From Amaurobius ferox (lineage: Eukaryota; Arthropoda; Arachnida; Araneae; Amaurobiidae), in the NCBI GenBank assembly GCA_951213105.1, contig OX578137.1, positions 73,776,604 to 73,840,603 of the forward strand: a stretch of DNA of 64,000 nucleotides. Direction: 5' to 3'. The position numbers were made by a program, and so were the translations under genes. Positions within the stretch are counted from its first letter, which is position 1. The number at the start of each line of letters is the position of its first letter. Below, piece after piece: positions 1 through 11,730 of this stretch. The notes below the pieces were generated by a model. That model was not told where the DNA came from. It did not search any database and was given only the letters and a program-made list of their open reading frames with translations.

Positions 1-119
1 GCGATCGAACGTTCGGAAGACTAGCAACTATCCTAAGGATTTTTTCTAAATATCTTATAAAACTGAATTTTTTATAATGTTAAATATATAAACATTTCAT
101 GCGTAATTTATCTTTAAAA

Positions 120-440
120 AATCAATTGCAGATCTTTCATAATTTTGTCATGAACCATTCTTGGTATATGGTATTTTTTATTAACTGTAATGGAATCAAG
201 GATAAAACGCCAAGCAAAAATATGTATCTGAACTGGGTCAAAATTACAAATAAAATCTCTAAAGATAAATAAACCAGGCTTCATAAAGAAAATTGTTCCA
301 TGGTTTATTACAAACCATTAAAGTGGACGTCTTATCAAACAGTGGAACGAAATGCCCATTGAAAACAGTTTAGGATAAAGCAGTATATACTTTTTTCGTT
401 TTTAGTATCACGAGCATATTCAGCTGATCTAATGCATATA
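120..440 (-). pseudogene. Penelope-like element, 3' tail remnant (copy 2)
   Basis: Read on the minus strand, this stretch gives EYARDTKNEKS and, in a shifted frame, FLYEAWFIYL and ICNFDPVQIHIFAWRF. The copy at 1655-3480 has the counterparts EYARDIKSGKL, FLYEYLFIYM and ICNFDPVQI. EYARD lies in the C-terminal helix of the GIY-YIG endonuclease that follows the reverse transcriptase in Penelope-like elements, so this is a 3'-terminal piece of the same family in the same orientation. The reverse transcriptase and the GIY-YIG core are absent, and several stops and frameshifts are present. It cannot be functional. The family assignment rests on the shared peptides and is fairly firm; the exact ends are approximate. 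Confidence 0.6.
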
Positions 441-1654
441 ATAAACAGTCCATTTAACATAACTGTTAATAAATCTAGATATTATATGTATTATGTAGAA
501 AGTAACATTGTTAAGCCAAAATGTTTTAACCTGTTTCGCTGTGTAAATATTTCGATGAATAAGAATCTTAAATTTTGAGGGGTTGAGAATCACTATATAT
601 ACATACGTAATTTGTGCAATCCAGTAATAAGTCGACTACACAAATGCGCAATACGTTATCCGCATAATCCTAAATTGTAAAAAAGTATTATTTATATTTC
701 ATGTTTTTAGTTTCTTCAAAATATAACTTCAAGTTTTCGAATATTTCAGACTAAATCGAATTCTGCCACAAATACTTATATTTATTACAAGGGATTTATT
801 GGAACGCATTCAGAATCGTTGGAGGTTATGCTGTAAATGTTCTCCGCATGAAAAATATAGATAGTTATACATAATATCACTCTAAGATTGTATTTTGAAT
901 AAAATATTTTAGATTTAAGATCACTTTATTCTATGACGTTTTCCTAAAATACTTTGATGAGAGCACATAAAAATAGCATAAATAAAATATTTATCCTTTT
1001 TATGTCTTTTATGAATTCTAGGTTTTCAGAATCTTAAAATATCAATCTATAAGACTGATTTTGATTTTGTCTTTTTCTATTATATACAGATAGGATAAAG
1101 CAAATTACATTTCAATGTCCACCTTGACATGTATTGTACAATGATCACACTCTTCTCTATAGAATTTTTATTATTTTCTATTTTCGAAATACACTGTTAA
1201 ATAGACCATTCAACAATTTTGAATTACGACTGTTTGCTGAAGTTATTTATTATAATGTTCAATACGTATCTGGTACAAGTATTAGCAATGAGTTTTGCAA
1301 TAAGTAAGATTAAGGACACAATGTTAGACAGAAGGTCTTTTATTAAAATTTCTTATAAGATGTGCAGAGTATTAAAAATGCCAGAGCGATTTCGAGCGTT
1401 AATACGCTCTTCATCATTGGCTACATGGACAGCAAATATGGATGGCTCATATATAGACCAGTAACATAGCAAATTTGCCTAAATAAATATAAAATCAGTA
1501 AATAAACAGACTATTATCCAAGAAACATACACAGAAAATATAAAATATATTTTAAACGGGTTCAAAATGTAAGTGTATCACGAGAAAAGTACAATTGTAA
1601 AATAGTATCTTATTACAGGAAAAATACAAATTCGAAAGGACAGTCAAGCCGGAT
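441..1654. other. AT-rich stretch without recognised gene
   Basis: No recognised family. A plus-strand open frame (1219-1464, first ATG at 1255) has some composition bias (for example KMPERFRALIRSSSLATW) but no recognised motif. Around 575-592 the minus strand reads like the hAT terminal motif TGATTCTCAACC, without a partner end nearby. Confidence 0.4.
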
Positions 1655-3480
1655 CTTTATGAGAATGACGTCAAAGATAACTATGAAGAGACTTGAATTG
1701 CATAGAGTCGCCAAACATAACTTAAAATTTGAACGGGATCAAAATTACAAATCGACGCACGGTACATATAAATAAAAAGGTATTCATAAAGGAAAATATT
1801 ACGTGGGTTATTACAACGTATTAAAAAGATAGTTTTTTTTTTCAAAAACGGGTAGTAAATTATCATTAACTACATATTAAGCAAGAGCCGTAGAAAGTTT
1901 ACCACTTTTGATATCACGAGCGTACTCTGTTAACGGATGCCAACATTGCGTTTGGTACTGCCAATATAAAATTTATTGTCACCATCGGGAGATAGCGGGG
2001 GAACCACGTACACCCAGCATAGCTTTTAAAGTTATCAATATCCCCAAGTTTATCAGAACGAATACGGCTAAATAAAGCGGTAATACTAGAGTGAGCAGAC
2101 TTGAAACCAAATTCATGAATTGAATAAAGAGACGGAAGATCTTAGGATGGTAAGGAAAACTAGATTTATAAGCTAAACGATCTTTTAAAGCAACAAGTTT
2201 AGTATCAATTTTAGTAAATTTACGGTGAACATGGGCGAAAATCAATATACTCAAAAGAATAAGCAGACTCATGGCCAAGATTAAAAATAAAATGAATTTC
2301 ATCAATCAAAGCAGAGATAGAAGAACAAACATTAAATACGCGATTAAAATAAGCGTTAAAAGAGACTTGTTTAGAGAAAATAGGATAATAAGAATTAGCA
2401 GGGATACAGGAGTTAGTAAAAGATGTTTTACGGAAAGCAGAAGTGTGGAAACCAAAAGCAGAACGGGTAACCAGAACGTCAAAGAAAGGCAAGGAACAAT
2501 TGGATCCATGCTCAACAGTAAAATTAAGCGAATTGTAAAAATCATTAACCTCAGCCAAAAGAAGAAAGATATCATTTAAATCACTATATCAAATAATAAA
2601 AACATCATTCACGTAACGGCACCAAAGAATGGGTTGGGTCGTTAGAAAAAGCAAAACTTCCTTCTCGAGCTCCTGCAAACCCGCCTTGGCCAAAATACCA
2701 GATAATGGGCTACCTATAGGGTTGCCCCAGAAGTTTGCAAGTAAATAGCATGGTAAGCCAAAGTAATTTGTCTCCGCAACAATATTCAAAGCAGAAGTGA
2801 TTGCGTCGATAGTAGGGGTTTTAAAATTGTGATTTTGGAGGGTTTTTTTGCCAATAATTTTAGTAGCTATGTCAACAAAAATACCAGGAAATAAAGAAAC
2901 GACATCACAACTATGAAATGTACTATTAAGAATAAATTTAATTTTAAATAACATATCAATGAAATTTTCATTAGAACTAACAGATAAACTATGATTATTA
3001 AAAACTGGTTTTAAGAAATAGGCGAGGGATTTCTCTAAAAAATAAGTAGATCCGCTACATTTGGAAAGAATAGGACGCATAGGATGATTTAATTTATGAA
3101 GTTTAATTTGGCCAAAGATTTTAGGAAGTTGATGTGAAATACGGAAAACGATAGATTTTACATTGAGAGGAAGATCATTACATTTTTTAAGTTTTGCGAT
3201 CCTAGTATTAATCATCGTAATCGGGAATTTTTTGACCTGGTTGTATTCCATCTCGTCAATACACTTCTGCATTGAATTAACATAATCAGTTTTATTTGTA
3301 AGAAGAAGTTGCTTAGTTTTGTCAGCAGAAAAATGACAAGGTTGGATTTGATTTAAGTTTTCTAATTTCCGCGAGTTCAGTATTGAAAACAATATCAGAA
3401 CCAGAATGTCTGTTTTTACTTTTAAATTTATTCTTATTTTGAAAACCAGTAATTGACCGATACATAACAAAACGGCGCCA
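1655..3480 (-). pseudogene. Penelope-like retroelement: RT plus GIY-YIG endonuclease, decayed
   Basis: A retroelement polyprotein broken into frames. From the start (near 3480): an ADK motif, then PKIFGQIKLHKLNHPMRPIL, which matches the Penelope-type RT pattern (P..YG.pKiHK....RPI). Next come CDVVSLF (RT motif A), GNPIGSPLSGILA (RT motif B) and RYVNDVFII at the catalytic box, where YVDD has become YVND. After a frameshift follows SLPFFDVLVTR (about 2485), typical of the Penelope thumb. Near 1990-1880 the frames give KFYIGSTKRNVGIR and then EYARDIKSGKLSTALA, the core and C-terminal helix of a GIY-YIG endonuclease. RT copies the RNA and GIY-YIG nicks the target in this superfamily. At least four frameshifts and the D-to-N change make it inactive. 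A non-coding tail continues to about 1655. Confidence 0.8.
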
Positions 3481-3994
3481 CAATATCGGCCCTAAATTCG
3501 CATATCCTAACGTTAATTCTTATTTTATTAATTGAATTCCCCCTGTGGATGATGTCCTTCTGATTGTGACTCAAGGTCATAGACATTGTGGCCGTTTTGT
3601 TATGTATTGGTCAATTACTGCTTTTCAAAATGAGAATAATCTCAAAAGTAAAAATAAACATTCTGGTTTTGATATTGTTTTGAATATTGAACTCGGGGAA
3701 TTTGGAAACTTAAATCTAATCCCGACCTTGTCATTTTATCTGCTGACAAAAGCAACTTCTTCTTACAAATAAAACTGATTATGTTAATTTAATGCAAAAG
3801 TGTATTGACGAGATGGAATGCAACCAGGTCAAAAAATTCCCGATTACGGTAATTCATACTAGGATCGTAAAACTTAAAAAATGTAATGATCTTCCTCCCA
3901 ATGTAAAATCTGTCGTTTTCCGTACTTCACATCGTCTTCCTAAAATCTTTGGCCAAATTAAACTTCATAAATTAAATCATCCTATTGTTTCCAT
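3081..3994. repeat. Inverted repeat of two Penelope 5' ends
   Basis: Arms of about 400 bp (roughly 3081-3480 and 3590-3994) are reverse complements with visible point differences. The inner ends carry the same motif, for example ACATAACAAAACGGC at 3464 and GCCGTTTTGTTATGT at 3591. The spacer lies at about 3480-3590. Confidence 0.65.
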
Positions 3995-3995
3995 C
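3540..3995 (+). pseudogene. Penelope-like element, 5' fragment in inverted orientation
   Basis: The plus strand reads VILSADKSN, then KCIDEMECNQVKKFPIT and LPKIFGQIKLHKLNHP. This is the N-terminal RT region of the element on the opposite strand just to the left. The match stops at about 3993, within the HPMRP motif, after which sequence is unrelated. One frameshift separates the ADK part (frame reading to about 3765) from the rest. The fragment lacks RT motifs A to E and the endonuclease. With the left copy it forms a head-to-head inverted repeat with a spacer of about 110 bp. Confidence 0.7.
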
Positions 3996-4929
3996 TTGTT
4001 GTATGTATGTGTGGGTGTGCGAATTTAAAATTTGAAGTTTTCCAGAAGATTCATATAGGCAAAAAATAAATATAAAAGTCATATATTATTGAAATAATTC
4101 TTATTTTGTCTCATGATATAAAATGTATGAATAATCTTAGATTATTAAATTACGTGCATAATATAAAGTTAGGGCGCGACACTTTTATTGATTTACTGTC
4201 CTGAAATGAACGCCGTTCCATGACTTAAATATTTACTTTAACAAGATTCTCTATACTTAGTTAAAGAGATTTCAGTCTGGGTTCTGGTAAATTCTGAACT
4301 ATAATCCCTAAGAAAATGAATTCTTCAAAATGCGTTTTAAAGTGAATCCAATATTTTCTAATGTACGTATGTGTGAGTACACAAAATTTTTGCTTTTATT
4401 TAGCAGAAAAGAAAATCGACATATTTCACGGCATAGTATCTAAGATATAGTGGATGAAGTACAGGATAAAATATGTTTAGAAACTTATTATTTAAGGATA
4501 CGGGATTTAAAATACTTTTGATGGATTACAAAGTCGACTGAATATTCAAATGAGTATAAAAATTAACATAGATAAATATATCGAATTTTTGTTTGTACAG
4601 TAAAATGTTACGATTTCATCAACCAAATTGCTGTATAAGTAATATCTGTGCTTTGATTTGTAAGAGACGCTAAAAGAAAATTCAGAGCTTGGAAGTCAAA
4701 CATTACACGAAACTTAAGCTAATAAGAGATTTTTTTGCTAACTTATTTCAAAATTCGAAAAAAAAAACCTTTAATATTTTAAGAATAGTTTTTCCTAAAG
4801 TACGTAATATTGTTTATCTTACTTTTTTGACATTATACATTATGTATAAAACATATATTCAATTAATACATTTAATGTATATTTTTTTATTTCATATTTT
4901 AAAAATTTTATCGGGTAATTTAAATTCAA
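3996..4929. other. AT-rich stretch without recognised gene
   Basis: No recognised coding or repeat family. Open frames are short and have no motif. Confidence 0.4.
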
Positions 4930-5215
4930 GGCCAGTTTTAGTTTTCAAACTTGTTCTGAAATGTAATCAACGTCAGGACACCCCACATGCAACTTCTCTA
5001 CCAACTTTTATGAAATTCCCACGAATAGCTCTTGAGTGGACATATACAATGCACAAACAGACACAAAAAAACACGTAAAGACAAACAAAGGGAAGCACGC
5101 ACAGAGAGACGCAGAGAAACACACACAGACAGACGCAAAGAAACACACTCAGACAGACATCATGCTAAAAGCAGTGTACTCGAATTCTAGAGTAGCTAAA
5201 ATGTACAATAATAAT
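4930..5215 (+). repeat. Decayed copy of microsatellite-bearing repeat (R1b-like)
   Basis: Contains a CA/GA-rich run (5050-5160) followed by CAGACAGACATCATGCTAAA and an AATTCTAGAG motif. This is the same order as in the R1b copies near 31020-31060 and 32025-32070 (CACAGACATCAAGCTAAAAA, then TTTTCTAGAGGTC). The upstream part also shares the ATGAAATTC motif. Only the distal part of the family is recognisable. Confidence 0.5.
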
Positions 5216-5985
5216 GTACTACAAATGTAAAATAATAACCATTTAAATTTTCAACCCCATTCATATTTTACCAATACATTAACATATAGTGCAAGGAATA
5301 TAAAAATCTTTCACAAATCCATCGACTATAGTTTATCAAACTAACAAATTTATGCATATTGCGCACATGCATAAATTGCACATTATTGCATGTATTTGTG
5401 CACATGCATTTATGCATATTGTTGCATGTATTTATCCCGTTTCTTTTACGCACATTATCTTTCATCAGACAGAGTTTAAGCAACTAAGATTGAATGGGAG
5501 GCACCATAAGCACCAAACATCTCCTTCCAAAAAGAAATTAACATCAGTCAATATGTGTGAAGTACTTCGATAGACTTTCATCGTGGGCTTGCTTCTCAAA
5601 TAGTCTATTATTCACCCACGTACAGAACTGGTTTCCGCTTTTCTAAGGTATATTTTTATAATTACATAGGGAAATGGCTTTCCTTCCGGAGCTATTTATT
5701 ATTCCAGAAAGTAGATTATTTATAGTGTAATGAGTAAATTGAATTGCTTCACAAGAGTATGGTATAAATCACTTCTGAAATATGCTTTAATTATTTAGAT
5801 ACATTTTCATCGTACCAGTATTAAGTTTTAACATGCAACTTTTTATTTGTAAAGTATTGCATAACAGGACCATCTGAAATTCTGCTTTAATGTTAGACGA
5901 TTGTGATTTATTTCCCTACAATACGTAATTTACAATGTTCCTAAGGAAGCCCTTAAGCACCCTCATAACATTGTAAGAAAAGGGT
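5216..5985. other. AT-rich stretch; short ATGCAT-rich repeat
   Basis: At 5350-5435 there is a degenerate tandem of TGCATATTGNNGCATG-type words containing TTTATGCATATTG twice. The rest shows nothing recognisable. Confidence 0.4.
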
Positions 5986-5989
5986 CCAT

Positions 5990-6150
5990 GAATGTATACG
6001 TTAGACATATCTGTAGGAAAGGGACCATACGCGATCGAATAAAAGTAATTGCAGCGCTCCTAGAGGAACTTCAAAAAGTTAGGATAACAAACTCGTCAAC
6101 AGATCGATATAATAGATAAAAAAATGCAATTACATAGTTGAAGAGAAGCG
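5990..6150 (+). repeat. Dispersed repeat R6, copy 1
   Basis: Similar to 58245-58400. Both share the order TTGCAGCG, CCTAG.GGA, AAAAAGTTA.GATAAC and then CTC.TCAACA. Divergence is high and no coding potential is seen. Confidence 0.5.
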
Positions 6151-6299
6151 ATTCTCAACCACTGGTAGGCGTACCATTTGTGGTACAGGTGGAAGTGACT
6201 GGTGGTACGTGGACAATTTTCCAGTCTATAAAAAGATTCCAACCAAAAGTAGTGCTTCTTTTCAGTACTATTTATTTTCGATGTTAGACTACGCTGTTA

Positions 6300-6960
6300 C
6301 TTAAACTCATACGAGTTACTAACAGGAGTGGTAAAAAAAAGTATATATATATGTGTGTATATCTCAGACTGTGCGGCTCACCTTAGTGGTTCATGGTAGT
6401 TGAATGCATGGCCGGTGTCTATCTGTATGTATGTGGTCAATTTGTTGTATACACGATAGCAGCCCAATGGATTTTCGCAAAACTTAATTTTCGGTTCTGT
6501 CATCATAAAATCTAGAACGAGATAGAATATTTTTAAATCCGAGAGAAAACTTAGAGATTTATTTTAAATTTATTTTTTTTAACATAGCAAAATAGGAAGA
6601 AATTTTATATAATCATGCACAAAAGGGTTTATTTATTATAGGTCCATAATCACGATACTATACAATTTTAATCCTTGTGACAAAATGCCGTGATACAATT
6701 TTTTGTTCGTGACGTCATTAGCCCCCCCCCCTGAGGAGGGCAAGGTACACGTTCCCAGAGGCGTAAATTTTCACGTATGGTATCAATCGACATAGTTTTT
6801 CAAGCCTTTTAAAGTGAAGGGTTACACTATGTAATTGTAATCATTTGGACCCAAAATGGCAATTTTCAAAAAAAAGTATTTACAAAATTTGAAAAAAAAC
6901 CCCGCTAAAAATGGATTTCGGTCTGAAAGTCGAATGGATCCACACTCCAGTTAATTTTTA
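6300..6960 (+). repeat. Dispersed repeat R2, copy 1
   Basis: Matches 54083-54738 on the same strand and 62105-62540 on the opposite strand. Shared landmarks are GTGGTC.ATTT.TTG..TACAC, AAATCTA.AACGAGATAGAA, GTGACGTCATTAG-type words, and TGGTATCAA followed by CAAGCC.TTTAAA. A homopolymer C run lies at 6722-6731. No transposase is encoded. Confidence 0.6.
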
Positions 6961-6974
6961 TTAGAAAGTAAATT

Positions 6975-7763
6975 AAAAACATCTGATGTGGGCAACACAT
7001 GACTTTCCTTCTATAATGCAATGAATTTACTACTTTTACAGTTAAAAAAATGTTATTCTTATAGTAGATACTTATATTCTATCTAAGATATTGAATTTTC
7101 GTCAATTAGTCGTCATTTTCATTGATTTAGCGTCATTTTCATTGATTTAGCGTCATTTTTATCAATTTGGCGATATTTTTGTTAATTTGGTGGCAATTAA
7201 AAATGTCGCCAAGTTGGCGATATTCCGCCAAATTCGTCGCCAAACTCTCACCAAGCATTATGGACGGAAAAGTAAGTTATTCTTACAGCAGATAAATGAC
7301 TATTGGCGTTCAAATACAAAAGTATTACACAAAGTATTTTTTCCTGAATGGAACGAGCTAGTTCCACGAGAATGATGTCACCAAATTTATCGCATGGTAT
7401 TACATATGAAAAGTGAACATATTTCTCAATAGGAAATATTTTTTTTTATTTTATATAACTTTTGGATATTTTTTTGAAAAATGTACAATATCTCGAGAAC
7501 GGTTCATGTTAGCCTTCTAAAATTTATGTCAATCGTTTTCTAATGAAAAATTACATAAGAAAAGTCTATTTGCGCAACTTTATTAAATGTTTTGATTTTT
7601 TGACGATTTTTTCAAAATTTCCCTCGAAAATTTAGGGGGGTTCTGAATATTCGATTGAGTATAAAATAATAGGCTTCCAGTGTTTACGGATTGTGTTTTT
7701 TGTACCAAATTTCGTTCGAATCGGTCCATTCGTTCGTCAGTTATTGTCTCCACAGACTCACTG

Positions 7764-7795
<32 letters not shown>

Positions 7796-7926
7796 ACATC
7801 ACTTCAAAAATGTTCGATTCGTGATCAGGGATGCTTGAAACGTGCTCTGCCGTCGAAAACTCGAATTCGAATTTTCGCCCTCTTTACAATAATTTCCTTT
7901 TACATTATATATATAAGGAAAGTAAT
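6975..7926 (+). repeat. Interspersed repeat R1, copy 1 (CA-microsatellite element)
   Basis: Begins with a terminal stem-loop, ATGTGGGCAACACAT, followed by GACTTTCC. A region rich in GGCGA/TCGCC words follows (7090-7260). A (CA)n run lies at 7763-7792, next to ACATCACTTCAAAAATGTTC, and the copy ends with TATATAAGGAAAGTA. The two ends carry short subterminal inverted repeats (ACTTTCCTT... and ...AAGGAAAGT). No protein is encoded. The overall design (hairpin, subterminal repeats, internal microsatellite) recalls Helentron-associated non-autonomous elements, but that is inference. Confidence 0.65.
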
Positions 7927-8880
7927 ACGTTATTCTTAAAGTAGATACTTATATTATTTCGAACATATAGAATTTTTTTAATTAGTTTTTTTTCATTGAT
8001 TTAGTGTCATTTTTATCCATTTGGCGAGATTTTCGTTAATTTGGCAACATTTAAAAAGTCACCAAGTTGGCGACATCCCGCCAAATTCGTCGTCAAAATC
8101 TCGCCAAGCGTTATGGACGGACAAAATAATTTATTCTTATAGCTGATAAATGACTTTTAGCGCTCAAATTCAAAAGTATTACTCAAAGTATCTTTTCTCA
8201 TGTATGGAATAAGCTAGATCCACGAGAATGGTGTCACCAAATTTATCGCATGATATTACATATAAAAAATTAACATGTTTCCCAGCAGTTAATATATTTT
8301 TTTTTAATTTATGAGATTTTTTGATAAACTTACTTGAAAAATGTGCTATACCACTAGAATGGTTCTTGTTAGCGTTCTAAAGTTTATATCAATCGTTTTC
8401 TAAGGCAAAATTACATAAGGCATATATATATATATATGTGCGTAACTTTAAAGTTTTTTATTTTTTGATGATGTTTTTAAAATTTCACACGAAAATTTAG
8501 GGGGTTCTTAACATTCGATTGTGTTTAAAAACAATAGGCTTCAGGTATTCACGGATTGGAATTTTTGTACCAAATTTATTTCCTTGGAATCGCTCTATTC
8601 AGTTGTGAGATATCGTCCTCATAGACTACCTCACACACACACACACACACACATACAAACACACACACATACACACGCACATACACACACACACGCACGC
8701 ACACGAAGACATCACCTCAAAAATGTTCGATTCGTGATCACGGATATTTGAAGAGTGATTTCCCCATCGAAAACTTGAATTCGAATTTTCGGCCCCGCCA
8801 CAATACATTCGTATACTTTTCCTTATATACATTACGTAACATACTTTTCCTTATATGCATTATACTATGTATATAAGTAA
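7927..8880 (+). repeat. Interspersed repeat R1, copy 2, directly tandem
   Basis: Starts inside the family at CGTTATTCTTAAAGTAGATA, lacking the terminal stem-loop, and follows copy 1 with no spacer. It repeats the same landmarks: ATTTGGCGAGATTTTCGTTA, the CCAAATTTATCGCATGATAT word, a CA run at 8632-8703 with TA and CG interruptions, and GACATCACCTCAAAAATGTT. The end has duplicated TACTTTTCCTTATA words. Confidence 0.65.
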
Positions 8881-9870
8881 TAATAATTGCACCCATATTA
8901 TATGAAGAGATCACGTGAACCACTTCAAAATAAAATATGGCATCCGTCTTGTGTCAAAATAGTGATTTTTAAAGCTCTTTTTAATTTATATTTAGTGCTG
9001 CATTCGTCCTAAAACCGATTTATATTTTTTTCTATGCATCTGCAGACTGCGTCAACGCGATTGCAATATTTTTGAGTTTAAATTATCATCAAACTGTGAT
9101 TATCTCTACAACCAAGTCTAATTTTCACGTATGTAGAATGTAAATACATCCCGCTGTAAGACGAGTTGTACAACAATTGATGAATTTTTTACGCAAAGTT
9201 ATTTAGCTCAGGAGTCTTCAATACAGCTGATATGAATGAAACATTCATTGATTTTGCATAGAGAAGCAGACGATTCTACAGTATTGCATTTTTCGATGAA
9301 GTTTTAAGCATGGAGTTAGAAAGTACTTTTACCTTCATGGTTATAAGTAAAATAAATTATTGTAGTATTGTGATAATATTAAAAATATCGCTGCTGAATG
9401 AAAGGAAAGGAAAAACGCTTATGAATGAAATATGCACTGCTTTTATGTAGAGAGCCAAGCGATTTATATTTCGATGAATTTATTTAAATAAAGTTCATTT
9501 GTTTTCGATGAAGTTTTCAAATATAATAAATTATTGTAATATTGTGAAAATTTTAAAAGTATCACCACTGAATGTATCGCATTTTAGAAATGTTTAATTG
9601 CAGTTGGAAAATGTTTCATAATCAATGCTTTATGAATGATGGATCTTTCTTGTTATATAATATCCCAATACTACTTTAAATTCCATTGAATAATTCGCCC
9701 ATGAAAAATAAAATTTAATTAAATACATCAATAATTAATGAAAATGTCTGAAACTTAAAGGCTTATGTTTTGTTTTATAATTTAATTAAATTCCATTCCA
9801 ACTTAGTTCTGTACCATACATTTATATACAATGCATGTCTAGCTTATTTATTCAATAAAATGCTTATTTA
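8881..9870. repeat. Mostly unassigned; imperfect ~190-bp tandem repeat at 9233-9580
   Basis: Two diverged units (about 9233-9407 and 9421-9580) share GAATGAA, TTTCGATGAAGTTTT, AATAAATTATTGTA.TATTGT and then TATC.C..CTGAATG. The remaining sequence shows nothing recognisable. Confidence 0.4.
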
Positions 9871-10146
9871 TTCACGCCACATACGGCTCGCATATCTGTG
9901 GACTGTCTCCGTGCTGTTGATACAGTTCCTTGGCTATCAAGTTCACCAGACCTTTCGGCAATGGAGCATGTATGGGACTTGCTAAGCCGCCCGATTCGGG
10001 CATCTCGAAATGTAGCAGATCTTTAGCAACAATTGAGGAATGCCTGGTAGAAGGTATCAGAGGATGACACTAAGAAACTTTATCACTCCTTATCTAGACG
10101 TAAACAAGCATCCATTGGCGTTAATGGGGGTTTCACCAATTACTGA
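9871..10146 (+). pseudogene. Tc1-type transposase, C-terminal remnant
   Basis: One frame reads RISVDCLRAVDTVPWLSS, then SPDLSAMEHVWDLLSR and SLSRRKQASIGVNGGFTNY before a stop. SPDLS.mEHVWD.L is the hallmark of the Tc1 clade DDE transposases and contains the third catalytic residue (E). Tc1 transposases cut and paste the element at TA sites. Two in-frame stops (after RNVADL and after LRNAW) and the loss of everything upstream of the second catalytic Asp make it a dead fragment. The sequence after the stop carries AATAAA at 10250 and a poly-T run at 10278-10290. No terminal inverted repeat pair was found. Confidence 0.8.
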
Positions 10147-10309
10147 TTTGAAAATTTAATGTGCAATTGCTAACCATTGATATGTCCTGCGGCCTTAATT
10201 TTGTAATTATTTCCTTATTTGTGTATGAGCTGTACGTTTTTTTGACTTCAATAAAAACAGTCACTTTCTTCATAGTGCTGTATTTTTTTTTTTTTTTTCC
10301 TGCAAAAGA

Positions 10310-10490
10310 GTGTACGTGGAATATATACTAGAAAACTTCATACGGAAACCAGAATTTGGAACAATTTAACTTCCAAACAACTAAAAGACAACAGCATATC
10401 AAATTTGAACTTTCTAGCTTCTTTCTATTCCAAAAATGAGTACATTCCTTTAGCGGGATCAGGATGAGACGGACCAGTAAAATTCAAAAT
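10310..10490 (-). repeat. Dispersed repeat R4, single unit
   Basis: On the minus strand it reads AAAGGAATGTACTCATTTTT, then AAATTTGATATGCTGTTGT. It matches the units at 29420-29835 (ATAGGAATGTACTCGTTTTC, then AAATTTAGCATGTTGTTGTA). Confidence 0.5.
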
Positions 10491-10865
10491 CCAAAAAAAT
10501 TACATATATCATGATAAGTAGTGATGTGCCTGACATGAACATTTTGGCTACTTTAGATCTTGTTGTATTCTTGAAAACTATTCAATTCGTAACGGGATAG
10601 TCCGATAAGGTTCTAAATTGAAAGAATTCTAAATTTAAAGAATTTAAAATCGAAAGAACCCTGAAAATAAATTCAACTGGTGTATTGAATTCATAGAACA
10701 TGTCAAGAGAACTTGTGAACTTGTTTTTGCTTGCCAATAAAACTGTCCTTTAGGTCACTATGATTAGCTGGAAAAACATTCATGTGGTTCGTAGAATAAT
10801 ATTTACAACTTGTTATAAATAGTAACATAACACCCACAGATTTCATTGTCTTTATAAAGTTTAAA
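10491..10865. other. Short unassigned stretch
   Basis: AT-rich, with a small internal repetition of (T)AAAGAATT words at 10618-10650. No gene seen. Confidence 0.4.
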
Positions 10866-11730
10866 AAATCTGATGTGGGCAGCACATGACTTTCCTCATA
10901 TAATGCAATAAATTTACTACTTTTACAGTAAAAAAATAGGTTATTCTTATAGTGGATACTTATATTCTTACCACGATATTGAATTTTCGTCAGTCGTCAT
11001 TTTCATTGATTTAGCGTCATTTTTATACATTTGGCGAGATTTCTGTTAATTTGGAAACATTTATAAAAGTCGCCAAGTTCGCGACATTCCACCAAATTCG
11101 TCACCAAAATATCGTCAAACGTTATGGAAAAAGAAATAAGTTATTGCTATACCAGATAAATGACTATCGGCGTTCAAATACAAAAGTATTATCCAAAGTA
11201 CATTTTCTCATGAATGGAACAAAATCACCAAATTTATCACATGATATTACATAAGAAAAGTGAACATGTTTCTCAAGAGTTAGTATTTTCTTTAATGTAT
11301 GGAGTTTTTTGATAAATTTATTTGAAAAATGCACAATATCTCGAGAACGGTTCATGAAAGCGTTCTAAAGTTTATGCCAATCGTTTTCTAAGGAAAAATT
11401 ACTTAAAAAATATTTATTTGTATAACTGTATTAAAGATTTTGATTTTTTGATGATTTTTTCAAATTGTCACTCAAAAATTTTGGGGGAGGGTTGAACGTT
11501 CGATTGTGTTTAAAACAATAAGCTTCCAGTAATCACTGACTGTAGTTTTTATACCAAATGTAATTCGAATCGCTCCATTCGTTTTTGAGATATCGTCTCC
11601 ACAGACTCACTGATACACACGCACACAAAACTCGCATTCGAATTTTCGATCCCGTCACACTACTTTATACATTATACTTTATACTATGTATACCTTATAC
11701 ATTATACTATGTATATAAGAAAAGTAAAAA
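10866..11730 (+). repeat. Interspersed repeat R1, copy 3
   Basis: Has the terminal stem-loop ATGTGGGCAGCACAT followed by GACTTTCC, then the TTTACAGT, GTGGATACTTATATTCT and GGCGAGATTT landmarks in the same order as copy 1. The CA block is reduced to a few units near 11615-11630 and the adjacent section is deleted. It ends in duplicated TTATACTATGTATA words and AAGAAAAGTAAAAAT. Confidence 0.65.

Noticed and set aside
1219..1464. Possible chemoreceptor C terminus (LIRSSSLATWTANMDGSYID)
   Set aside because: The resemblance to the gustatory receptor tail is too loose and there is no membrane helix pattern around it.
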